From JBMNQH01 sp050944035 (lineage in GTDB: Bacteria > Bacillota > Clostridia > Oscillospirales > Oscillospiraceae): a DNA stretch of 5,050 nt. The notes under the pieces were generated by a model. The model did not search any database. It saw nothing but the letters and a program-made list of their open reading frames with translations, and had not been told where the DNA came from. Location of the stretch: NCBI GenBank assembly GCA_050944035.1, contig JBMNQH010000051.1:1-5050 (forward strand), given 5' to 3'. Made by a program: the position numbers and the translations under genes. Position 1 is the stretch's first letter. Each line of letters starts with the position of its first letter. Shown one piece after another: positions 1 to 5,050 of this stretch.

Positions 1-698
1 TGAGAGAACTCCAGGACCAGTATGCCACGGTCAATCTGCTGGTGGTTACCGATAACCAGTTCTACCAGGATCAGGACAACTGGAAAACAGTCGCTCAGGA
101 TATCGTAGCCGAAGCGAACCGGCAGTTTGACCGGGACGATATTAGGGTGGCGCTCTGTGTAATGGCGTATACCGATTCAAAGCGGGTTCAACTCTCAAAC
201 CATTCTAACATCACGAGCAACCCCGTTGTTGCGGTCCAAGCGATCTATCCGAACACCGACCTTGATCTCTGGGCCGCAGATATTGCACTGTATGTTGGTG
301 GTTACGATGCAGATGGTTCTGCACAGGGGGCTACTTACGGCTACTACCCATATCATCATCGGCATGCCTGGGCTCAGATGGTCCCTGACGACATCTTGTA
401 CCTGGGTACCACACACGGCCGCAGGTGCGTGAGCATCCATGAACTGGGGCACCTCTTTGATACCGGTCACCAGGAGCTGGATGAAAACCGGACGATCCCG
501 TCTTACCGTAGGGCCTACCAGTGGTATCAACCGTTTTCTCCTCCCCTCAACCTCAAGAATACCGTGACATACAGTTACTTCAATGAGTTGATGAGTACCA
601 CTGAATTTTCATCGGACGACTACCACGGGGATGCCGATCACGACAACGCAAGGAGAATCCGGGAGACGAAATGGACAGTTGCGAACTATCACTCCTGA
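1..698 (+). CDS. Metzincin-type zinc metalloprotease, 5' end outside window
   Basis: The frame is open from base 3, so the GTG at 42 is internal and the true start, with any signal peptide, lies upstream. About 231 residues are visible. HELGHLFDTGH (438-470; H146, E147, H150, H156 counted from base 3) is the long HExxHxxxxxH zinc motif: three histidine ligands plus the catalytic glutamate. ELMST follows, with M197 (591-593) 41 residues after the third histidine, fitting the Met-turn that defines metzincins. The preceding alternation of strands and helices (NLLVV, RVALCVMAY, ADIALYVGGY) fits the N-terminal subdomain of reprolysin/M12-like peptidases. Odd points: Asp replaces the usual Gly in HExxHxxGxxH, and Gln follows the third His. 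The cysteine pattern of archaemetzincins is absent. It presumably cleaves extracellular proteins or peptides; the substrate is unknown. Metzincin fold is well supported, exact family is not. Confidence 0.85.
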   Translation, partial: RELQDQYATVNLLVVTDNQFYQDQDNWKTVAQDIVAEANRQFDRDDIRVALCVMAYTDSKRVQLSNHSNITSNPVVAVQAIYPNTDLDLWAADIALYVGGYDADGSAQGATYGYYPYHHRHAWAQMVPDDILYLGTTHGRRCVSIHELGHLFDTGHQELDENRTIPSYRRAYQWYQPFSPPLNLKNTVTYSYFNELMSTTEFSSDDYHGDADHDNARRIRETKWTVANYHS

Positions 699-723
699 TG
701 GGAGCCGATGCGAGTCTCACCCC

Positions 724-762
724 TACCACCTTTTTAAATTGTTACCGGGTGGTTTGGTGGTA
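724..762. repeat. 7-bp inverted repeat flanking box A, operator candidate
   Basis: TACCACC (724-730) and GGTGGTA (756-762) are perfect reverse complements separated by 25 bases. A further GGTGGT copy lies at 748-753. The arms bracket the AT-rich element at 731-740 and the predicted transcription start near 762. A dyad in this place is typical of a repressor site, but it could equally be a hairpin ending the upstream protease transcript. Confidence 0.4.
731..740 (+). promoter_or_regulatory. Archaeal box A (TATA) candidate for the 870 gene
   Basis: TTTTTAAATT is the only strongly AT-rich octamer-like element between the protease stop and the gene at 870. With the usual archaeal spacing of about 25 bases, transcription would begin near 762 and leave a leader of roughly 108 bases. 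The T-run at 731-735 could also act as an oligo-T terminator for the upstream gene. Confidence 0.45.
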
Positions 763-860
763 CGGAAACCCCGGGCAGCATGCGTCAGAAAAGAAGAATT
801 GGGGCCGCCGGAAGGATCTGGGGCGTTCTCTTTCTGGCAGGATCGGGCGAAAGGGATAAA

Positions 861-866
861 GGAGGT
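861..866 (+). promoter_or_regulatory. Ribosome binding site fixing the start at 870
   Basis: GGAGGT is a near-perfect complement of the archaeal 16S 3' end and sits 3 bases before the ATG at 870 (rather short spacing). An in-frame ATG at 780 has no such site. This decides for the shorter protein. Confidence 0.8.
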
Positions 867-869
867 CAC

Positions 870-1319
870 ATGAAATCGAAACATGACAGACGTTTGGTTA
901 TCGAGGGGGTTCTGGCGTTCATCGGCGTCATCCTCCTCGTTGCGACGGTTGTGCTCACGTGCACCGCCCTCTTCAACTGGCTCGAAGCAAGCGGTGGATC
1001 CCCGAGATTGGACGTCTGGGAGATCAGGGGCGAACTGCCGCCGGAAAATGCATCGATCATCCACCTGACCGAGAAAGACTTCGAGCAGCACCCGGCGCTC
1101 GACTCCGCAATCCGGGGCGACAACCGGGGTCCCGGTGCCTGGTATTCGGGAGACACACCGTACGGTGTCCTCGACGAGCGAACGATTGGGAGCGCTCCGG
1201 TGACATACCTGGAACGGGAAGTACTTATCGAGTCGTTTGGTCCCGATGTCGAGGCGAGAAACCAGCCGTACATCGAATACGAGGGTGCGTATTACTACTT
1301 TCTCATCCTGATCCCCTAA
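870..1319 (+). CDS. Membrane-anchored protein of unknown function, tandem copy 1
   Basis: This gene encodes 149 residues. A basic N-terminus (K2, K4, R7, R8) precedes one hydrophobic helix at about 13-35, predicting N-in/C-out topology with roughly 110 residues outside the cell membrane. The outer domain contains LTEKDFEQHP (66-75), IRG, the pair R-x-P-x-A-W spaced as in copy 2, a V-x-Y-x-E stretch, FGP, and EYEGAYY (136-142) close to the C-terminus. These blocks recur in the same order in the gene at 1347, so the two are paralogs from a tandem duplication. I see no catalytic motif; the domain could bind a ligand or partner. The ATG at 870 is chosen because GGAGGT lies at 861-866; extension to ATG 780 would add 30 unlikely residues. 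The 27-base gap to the next gene suggests an operon. I cannot name the family. Confidence 0.85.
   Translation: MKSKHDRRLVIEGVLAFIGVILLVATVVLTCTALFNWLEASGGSPRLDVWEIRGELPPENASIIHLTEKDFEQHPALDSAIRGDNRGPGAWYSGDTPYGVLDERTIGSAPVTYLEREVLIESFGPDVEARNQPYIEYEGAYYYFLILIP
1278..1295 (+). repeat. 18-bp direct repeat, copy 1
   Basis: The 18 bases TACGAGGGTGCGTATTAC, encoding the YEGAYY block, are identical to those at 1752-1769. This is the longest exact match I found between the two paralogs and could be a remnant of the duplication or of gene conversion. Confidence 0.8.
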
Positions 1320-1333
1320 AATCGGGTCAAAAC

Positions 1334-1338
1334 AGGTG
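1334..1338 (+). promoter_or_regulatory. Ribosome binding site for the 1347 gene
   Basis: AGGTG ends 8 bases before the ATG at 1347 and matches the archaeal anti-Shine-Dalgarno CACCU. It lies just after the stop of the preceding gene, consistent with co-translation from one mRNA. Confidence 0.6.
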
Positions 1339-1346
1339 CTATTGGA

Positions 1347-1793
1347 ATGGAAGAAGATAAAAATCCGAAATCAAGGAACCGGCTCAAAACGGCGGCCCTC
1401 GTCGTCGCCTGTGGTCTTGCCGGCGTCATCGCCATCGCGCTCGGCCTCATGCTCGCCGACGCCCTCATCATCTACGCTCACGAGAGTTCTGGGGAACAGC
1501 CGATGTTCTACGTTATGGAGAGAGCGGAGCCGGGGGGAAGCGTGATCGTTCCCCTGACTGAGCAGGACTTCGAACAGCACCCCGAACTCGCCGCAGTCAT
1601 CCGGGGTGAGGAGCGGAACCCCTCGGCGTGGGAGTGGGGCTACCGGGATCAACGTGTCATCGGGGGAACTAAGGTCTCGTACACGGAGAGCAAGGCGCTC
1701 CATGATGCCTACGGTCCCCGAGAGGGGAGGGGGCTGTACCCGCTCATGGAGTACGAGGGTGCGTATTACGTGGTCCTGACGACATGGCCCTGA
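1347..1793 (+). CDS. Membrane-anchored protein of unknown function, tandem copy 2
   Basis: This gene encodes 148 residues. A charged N-terminus with K8, R10, R12 and K14 leads into a hydrophobic helix at about 16-36, possibly to 43, again predicting an outward-facing C-terminal domain. Blocks shared with the 870 gene are LTEQDFEQHP (70-79), IRGEERNPSAW, a V-I-G stretch, V-S-Y-T-E, YGP, and EYEGAYY (135-141). The membrane helix and the segment after it are not alike between copies, so the outer domain is what has been conserved. VVAC (19-22) superficially resembles a lipobox, but the long hydrophobic run continuing past Cys22 makes a plain membrane anchor more likely. No enzyme motif is visible. 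The probable terminator region downstream (1931-2008) would close a two-gene transcript. Function unknown. Confidence 0.85.
   Translation: MEEDKNPKSRNRLKTAALVVACGLAGVIAIALGLMLADALIIYAHESSGEQPMFYVMERAEPGGSVIVPLTEQDFEQHPELAAVIRGEERNPSAWEWGYRDQRVIGGTKVSYTESKALHDAYGPREGRGLYPLMEYEGAYYVVLTTWP
1752..1769 (+). repeat. 18-bp direct repeat, copy 2
   Basis: Exact second copy of the 18 bases at 1278-1295, in the same reading frame within the second membrane-anchored protein. Confidence 0.8.
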
Positions 1794-2155
1794 AGGGGAG
1801 TCCCCGTCGCCCGTGCTCGATATGCATCGCCTCTTTCCACGGGGGAGGCAAGTCGGAGGAAGTGAACTGAACCACAACATCAGTCTGGGCGTCACCGCCT
1901 GGCCTCGGGCCACCCTATCCCGCTATTATCCGGCCTTAGAGGCCGACTGGGGGAAAATCTCGGGAGGTACCATTCTCCCCCCTCAGCGAAGAAAAGGTTT
2001 GGGTTTTTCTGTTCCGAACCGGTTCTCCAGAGATCGGGTGAGTGCATCCTTTCGGGCACATCCCCTGGCGGGGACGGGGGCACACTGCCGTGCGATCGCC
2101 CCACAATGAGAAGGTTTAAGATGATTTCGGAAAAAACCGAACGATGGCTGCTGAT
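1794..2155. other. Non-coding intergenic region, no convincing gene
   Basis: This stretch separates the paralog pair from the next promoter. A 98-codon reading frame from GTG 1813 lacks a ribosome binding site and has no protein-like features. A short frame from ATG 2121, preceded by AAGGT, begins MISEKTERWLLILYIL but runs through the box A at 2156 and then into unlikely sequence, so at most it is a gene remnant. Several hairpins are present: CCCGTG (1810-1815) with CACGGG (1838-1843) enclosing CGAT/ATCG (1818-1821/1826-1829), and those at 1931-1986. Confidence 0.5.
1931..2008 (+). terminator. Tandem hairpins and T-run, possible terminator
   Basis: CGGCCT-TAG-AGGCCG (1931-1945) is a perfect 6-bp hairpin. 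It is followed by a second stem in which CTGGGGG (1947-1953) can pair with CCCTCAG-type sequence (1980-1986, one G-U), enclosing GGGAG (1962-1966) with CTCCC (1975-1979). A TTTGGGTTTTT tract then ends at 2008. Archaeal termination depends mainly on T-runs, so the T tract is the likelier signal. The distance of about 200 bases from the stop at 1793 makes this uncertain. Confidence 0.35.
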
Positions 2156-2163
2156 TTTATATA
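2156..2163 (+). promoter_or_regulatory. Archaeal box A (TATA) for the 2356 gene
   Basis: TTTATATA, within TTTTATATATT (2155-2165), matches the methanogen box A consensus and stands out in G+C-rich surroundings. Standard spacing puts the transcription start at about 2185-2188, exactly where the first leader hairpin begins. The bases just upstream (CTGAT) are a poor match to the purine-rich BRE. Confidence 0.65.
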
Positions 2164-2186
2164 TTCTAACGACTCAAAATCGCGTT

Positions 2187-2350
2187 GGGTGCCGCGTGCG
2201 GTACCCGTTTGTGTGCGGGGGTCGCCCATCCCCGGTCGACGCCCTGGATGACGCACCCCGCAAGCCCGGAGGCAAAGGGAACGTACGCATTCTGCGTACT
2301 TAAACGTGTGCCTCTTCTGCCTCCGGAAACCAAAACGAGCAAAGAGGTAG
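2187..2350 (+). promoter_or_regulatory. Structured mRNA leader with alternative folds, candidate RNA switch
   Basis: Three consecutive stem-loops can be drawn. P1: GGGTGCCG (2187-2194) with CGGTACCC (2199-2206), one G-U pair, tetraloop CGTG. P2: TGCGGGG (2214-2220) with CCCCGCA (2256-2262), enclosing CATCC (2227-2231) with GGATG (2246-2250). P3: CCGGAGGCA (2266-2274) with TGCCTCCGG (2318-2326), continued by AAGGG (2275-2279) with CCTCTT bases 2312-2316, and capped by GTACGCA (2283-2289) with TGCGTAC (2293-2299). In this fold the site GAGGT (2344-2348) is free. In a competing fold, 2309-2316 pairs with 2342-2349 and 2318-2320 with 2339-2341, bulging C2317 and burying the site. I do not recognise the motif as a named riboswitch. 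A ligand sensor, thermosensor, protein-binding leader or mere mRNA-stability structure are all possible. Confidence 0.55.
2344..2348 (+). promoter_or_regulatory. Ribosome binding site of the 2356 gene
   Basis: GAGGT ends 7 bases before the ATG at 2356, an ideal spacing, and fixes that start over the in-frame GTG at 2185. All five bases lie within the segment that can pair with 2310-2314. Confidence 0.8.
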
Positions 2351-2355
2351 AAAAC

Positions 2356-3303
2356 ATGGAAAAAAGAATCGGAATGCGAGCTCTCTCTATGCTCTTGGCA
2401 GTAATGCTGGTGAGCGTGGTGGTGCCTGCAGTGAGTGCCTGGACGGAAAACGATCCGATCTGTATCGAAGATCAAGCCAAAATCCAGGGGTTATTCAAAC
2501 CTATCGACGAAAACATCCGTGTGATTACCGCAGAGGATTTAATGGTGTCCGATCGTGCGAGTTCAGTGAGATGTTCTGAATTGTTATCGGAAATCATGGA
2601 GAAATATGACCAAAACCTTGAGGACATTATCTCTATTCTGGAGAAGACCACAGATGTTCAACCTGACGAGAAGGACCGAACCGTTCTGAAGGAAGTGATT
2701 GTCGGTGAGCATTTCAGACGAGTGTGTGACGAAATACTGATGGAACAGCGTGATCTTCGGGAGGAGGACGCTCTGATCGTCCAGCCGCAGATCCTTGGTG
2801 TTGCGGATTGTCAGGAAGATATGGACAAGATGCTTGCAGAAACAGACAGGTGGGATACGTTCATCCTGGCCCAGTGCTCGCCGGATGTGTACGGCGGAAC
2901 CGGACTTGACGGTGCAAATCTACCTTACTCAGTAAATGGAGGCAATAACCTCTATGAAGTGGGTGTCTGGCCTGGCAGCCCGACCACATATCAGCTGCGC
3001 TATTATGACGAGGATCACCCGAGCCCGGTGACGGATATCGAGTACGATGCATTCAGGCTTTTATATTACGGGACTCTTGAAGACCGTGCCTTGTTTGATG
3101 TAACGGGCTCCCAGATCTACTTCAATTATTGTTGGAATGATGGTTACACATATGCCTGGCTCTACGGAATTCATGGGTATCAGTACAGGCCCAAGACCTC
3201 CGTGATCTACACCAGCAATATCTGGAACCATGATATCGACACTTACAACAGCAACCCGAATATCGGGCAGCTTGTCATGTCGGTACCCTACATTCAACAG
3301 TAA
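2356..3303 (+). CDS. Secreted protein of unknown function
   Basis: This gene encodes 315 residues. Residues 1-28 form a clear Sec signal peptide: K3 and R4 (with R8), a hydrophobic core at 9-23, and AVSA before Trp29 as the likely cleavage site. The mature part has two halves. About 30-175 is rich in Glu, Asp and Lys and looks helical (for example the LLSEIMEKYDQNLEDIISIL stretch). About 180-315 is rich in Tyr, Trp, Gly and Asn and looks like beta structure. Six cysteines in the mature protein could form disulfides. There is no membrane anchor or lipobox, so release from the cell is expected. The frame is open back to GTG 2185, but the signal peptide and GAGGT at 2344-2348 fix the start at 2356. 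Sampled lines have 35-38% G+C, against 72% in the lipoprotein at 4546, suggesting acquisition or different constraints. I do not recognise the family. Confidence 0.88.
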   Translation: MEKRIGMRALSMLLAVMLVSVVVPAVSAWTENDPICIEDQAKIQGLFKPIDENIRVITAEDLMVSDRASSVRCSELLSEIMEKYDQNLEDIISILEKTTDVQPDEKDRTVLKEVIVGEHFRRVCDEILMEQRDLREEDALIVQPQILGVADCQEDMDKMLAETDRWDTFILAQCSPDVYGGTGLDGANLPYSVNGGNNLYEVGVWPGSPTTYQLRYYDEDHPSPVTDIEYDAFRLLYYGTLEDRALFDVTGSQIYFNYCWNDGYTYAWLYGIHGYQYRPKTSVIYTSNIWNHDIDTYNSNPNIGQLVMSVPYIQQ

Positions 3304-3307
3304 TCTC

Positions 3308-3313
3308 TTTTTT
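3308..3313 (+). terminator. Oligo-T terminator after the secreted protein gene
   Basis: A run of six T, preceded by CTC, lies 5 bases past the stop at 3301-3303. Such T-runs are the core signal of archaeal intrinsic termination. No strong hairpin precedes it, and read-through into the lipoprotein gene 40 bases further on is possible. Confidence 0.45.
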
Positions 3314-3353
3314 AGTTTGAGTAAATGAGAAATTGGGAAAACAGGCTGTAATT

Positions 3354-4493
3354 ATGGAGACCACAACCTTTCACTATCCCCGAAGAAGTGCAATGTATGC
3401 AATACTCATTCTTCTTTTAGCGCTAACCATACCGTTCTTTGCCGGATGCATTGACAGGGGGCATAGAGACCTCACTCTGGACACATGGGTCCTCAAGACC
3501 GATTCGGACGGATCCCTCCAGTGGACTGCGATCATTGACGGCGACCCAAACGGCAGAGGGCAGGCGATGATTCAGACCCGCGACGGCGGGTACGCAATCA
3601 CGGGCACGGGAACGAACGCCGATGGGAACGGCCCGGTCCCCCGCATCGTTACTCTCGACGGAGACGGGAATGTCATATCAACCATGACCTTCGGTACGTC
3701 GCCGGATTACGGCAGCTCGCTGGTCGAGGCACCGGACGGCGGATACGTCGTTGCCACGTATTCTGGGTTTCTAACACGGGTGGATGAAAATGGGAACGCC
3801 CTCTGGAGCACGCCGCTCGGCGGGGGGAGCGACTGGTGGAAGGTCGTCGGGGCGCCGGACGGGGGGTATGCCGCAGCCGGGGATGCCAGGATCGTCAGGG
3901 TAGGCGAGGACGGGGAGATCGCATGGACTGCAGCGTTTGAAACCGACCGGAACGTCGGTACGATCGCCGCGGTACCCTTGAGAGGTTTCATCGCAGGAGG
4001 GACCGCCGGAGCGGATGTATGGGTTGCGAGACTCGATGCCGAGGGAAATACCGTCTGGGACGAGACGCTCGGGAGCAGGTCGCGCGATGAACTCTACGTT
4101 GTCCGCATCTCTCCTGCCGGAACCTACGATCTCGTCTATGGCACTGTCCTGGATGCAGGGAATGAAACGGCTGACGGGCGGTTTACGGAGACGACCGAAG
4201 CCTCTCTCGCCGCGGACGGCAGATTGATCGGGGAAAAACCGGTAAATGTCTCCCGGGTCATCGTCGCGACGGAAGACGGTGGATACGCATATGCCGGTTT
4301 TATCGTTCCCGAGTTTATCGGACTCCAACCGCTGAGCTATCCGGGCTCTTCCCTTCACGTCATCAGACTCGATGGCGAGGGAATGATCGCGTGGGATGCA
4401 TCGTACGACATCGGGGATGATAGATCGGTCGTCTCGATCATTCGGACGTCGGACGACGGGTTTGCTGTCCTTGGGAGCGTATATGATTTCTGA
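3354..4493 (+). CDS. Lipoprotein with seven propeller-type repeats
   Basis: This gene encodes 379 residues from ATG 3354. R10 and R11, a hydrophobic core at 15-29 and FAGC with Cys32 form a lipoprotein signal, so the protein should be tethered outside the membrane. The rest consists of seven repeats of the form (W)-x-x-(L/V)-D-x-x-G-x-x-x-W followed by DGGY-x-x-x-G. DGGY or its variants fall at about 77, 128, 169, 210, 256, 308 and 368. The first repeat starts at WVLKTD (45) and the last ends at GSVYDF, where the next strand would be completed by the N-terminus; this matches closure of a seven-bladed beta-propeller. Blades 4-6 are the most degenerate. Such propellers usually bind partners and have no enzyme motif here. 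Start choice is uncertain: AGG at 3343-3345 supports 3354, while TTG 3333 and ATG 3393 are alternatives that leave the lipobox intact. Confidence 0.85.
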   Translation: METTTFHYPRRSAMYAILILLLALTIPFFAGCIDRGHRDLTLDTWVLKTDSDGSLQWTAIIDGDPNGRGQAMIQTRDGGYAITGTGTNADGNGPVPRIVTLDGDGNVISTMTFGTSPDYGSSLVEAPDGGYVVATYSGFLTRVDENGNALWSTPLGGGSDWWKVVGAPDGGYAAAGDARIVRVGEDGEIAWTAAFETDRNVGTIAAVPLRGFIAGGTAGADVWVARLDAEGNTVWDETLGSRSRDELYVVRISPAGTYDLVYGTVLDAGNETADGRFTETTEASLAADGRLIGEKPVNVSRVIVATEDGGYAYAGFIVPEFIGLQPLSYPGSSLHVIRLDGEGMIAWDASYDIGDDRSVVSIIRTSDDGFAVLGSVYDF

Positions 4494-4530
4494 GCGCTAT
4501 ACTCCGTATCAAACATTTTTACAACTCACC

Positions 4531-4536
4531 GGGGAG
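4531..4536 (+). promoter_or_regulatory. Ribosome binding site for the 4546 gene
   Basis: GGGGAG lies 9 bases before the ATG at 4546. Only 52 bases separate this gene from the previous one and no box A is evident, so the pair is probably co-transcribed. Confidence 0.55.
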
Positions 4537-4545
4537 CACGAACCG

Positions 4546-5050
4546 ATGATACCAACTGAAAGAAACCTCCAGACCCTCGCGGCGGTTGCCGCGTTCATCC
4601 TGCTGACCGTCGCCGCCGGATGCCTCGACCGGCCGCTGACCCCGGGCCATCGTACGCTGGAAGGGGACGTCTGGGTGCTGAAACTGGACGATGCCGGGGA
4701 CCAGGAGTGGTTCACTGTCATCGACAGCGGGAGGTTCGACGAAGCATTCTCCATCGTCGAGGTCCCCGACGGCTACGCGATCGCCGGTTCGGTCTCGGAT
4801 GTAGGCGAGCTCCACCCGACGCCGCGGGTTATCCTCCTCGAGCGGGAAGGGGCGGTGGCATGGGATAGGACCTACCCGGCGTCGGAAGATCGCCGCGGGA
4901 CGGGGATCGCGCCTGCCGGTACAGGAGGGTTCGCCGTCGCGGCCTCCCGCGGCCTCGTCATCCTGACGGATGCAGAAGGGCGTGAACGGCACCGCACGGA
5001 CCTTGCCGCGGGGGGAGAGTACTGGGCGATCGCACCCTCGGACACCGGGG
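4546..5050 (+). CDS. Propeller-repeat lipoprotein, 3' end outside window
   Basis: 168 residues are visible and the frame is open to the window edge. A signal sequence with hydrophobic core (about 10-24) ends in VAAGC, with Cys26 the probable lipidated residue. The mature N-terminus parallels the preceding gene: C-x-D-R, then H-R-x-L, then D-x-WVLK-x-D, G-x-x-x-W, I-D-x-G, DGYAI-x-G, and P-R followed by the next L-x-x-x-G block. It is thus a tandem paralog with the same fold, at least two and a half repeats being visible. G+C is very high (72% in one counted line, 4621-4680). If it has seven repeats like its neighbour, about 210 further residues should lie beyond the edge. Expected role: extracytoplasmic binding or scaffold protein; the ligand is unknown. 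Confidence 0.85.
   Translation, partial: MIPTERNLQTLAAVAAFILLTVAAGCLDRPLTPGHRTLEGDVWVLKLDDAGDQEWFTVIDSGRFDEAFSIVEVPDGYAIAGSVSDVGELHPTPRVILLEREGAVAWDRTYPASEDRRGTGIAPAGTGGFAVAASRGLVILTDAEGRERHRTDLAAGGEYWAIAPSDTG

Noticed and set aside
698..859. 53-codon frame overlapping the protease stop (TGATG)
   Set aside because: The overlap suggests translational coupling, but there is no ribosome binding site, and the product is a Trp/Arg/Lys-rich sequence without domain features that crosses the box A.
780..869. N-terminal extension of the 870 gene from ATG 780
   Set aside because: No ribosome binding site before 780, whereas GGAGGT lies directly before 870; the extra 30 residues would bury the basic N-terminus and membrane helix inside the protein.
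1813..2109. 98-codon reading frame
   Set aside because: No ribosome binding site, unbiased codon use, spans hairpins and a T-run, no recognisable protein features.
2241..2290. Resemblance of GATGACGC and GGCAAAGGG to pieces of fluoride or c-di-GMP riboswitches
   Set aside because: Only short scattered matches; the conserved cores and their pairing scheme are absent.
2121..2303. Short frame beginning MISEKTERWLLILYIL after an AAGGT site
   Set aside because: The first 20 residues look protein-like, but the frame runs through box A and leader stems into improbable sequence; at best a remnant of a truncated gene.
2185..2355. In-frame extension of the secreted protein from GTG 2185
   Set aside because: It would place 57 residues before a perfect signal peptide, and the start would sit at the predicted first base of the transcript with no ribosome binding site.
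3771..4358. Long minus-strand frame of 195 codons opposite the propeller lipoprotein
   Set aside because: It is the antisense shadow of a G+C-rich repetitive gene; the plus strand has the lipobox and seven ordered repeats.
4519..4992. Minus-strand frame of 157 codons opposite the last lipoprotein
   Set aside because: Antisense shadow; the plus strand has a signal sequence, lipobox and clear homology to its neighbour.

Overview
The window looks like chromosomal DNA of a methanogenic archaeon, most plausibly of the Methanomicrobiales (Methanoculleus-like). This is inference from four things: high G+C in most coding regions, GGAGG-type ribosome binding sites, AT-rich archaeal box A elements (TTTATATA, TTTTTAAATT) in place of bacterial -35/-10 boxes, and lipoproteins with DGGY-type propeller repeats, which I know to be common in that group. 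No rRNA, tRNA, CRISPR array or insertion sequence is visible.

Layout, all genes on the + strand. (1) 1-698: the 3' part of a metzincin-type zinc metalloprotease, whose 5' end lies outside the window. (2) 699-869: an intergenic region with a box A flanked by a 7-bp inverted repeat. (3) 870-1319 and 1347-1793: two tandem paralogous membrane-anchored proteins of about 149 residues that share an outward-facing domain of unknown function. (4) 1794-2355: a 562-base region with no convincing gene. Its first part holds hairpins and a T-run, a possible terminator. Its second part holds a strong box A followed by a highly structured leader. (5) 2356-3303: a secreted protein of 315 residues, unrecognised and clearly poorer in G+C than its neighbours. 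(6) 3354-4493 and 4546 to the window end: two tandem paralogous lipoproteins built of propeller repeats, the second cut by the window edge.

Every gene whose N-terminus is visible carries an export or membrane signal, and the protease is of a class usually secreted. The window is therefore an envelope/extracellular locus, with two independent tandem duplications flanking one compositionally different secreted protein. I cannot assign a pathway.

The most notable observation is the 5' leader of the 2356 gene. The predicted transcript starts at a hairpin and holds three successive stem-loops. The strand at 2309-2320 can pair either with an upstream strand (2266-2279), leaving the ribosome binding site free, or with 2339-2349, burying it. 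That is the architecture of a translational RNA switch, and I do not recognise it as a known riboswitch class.
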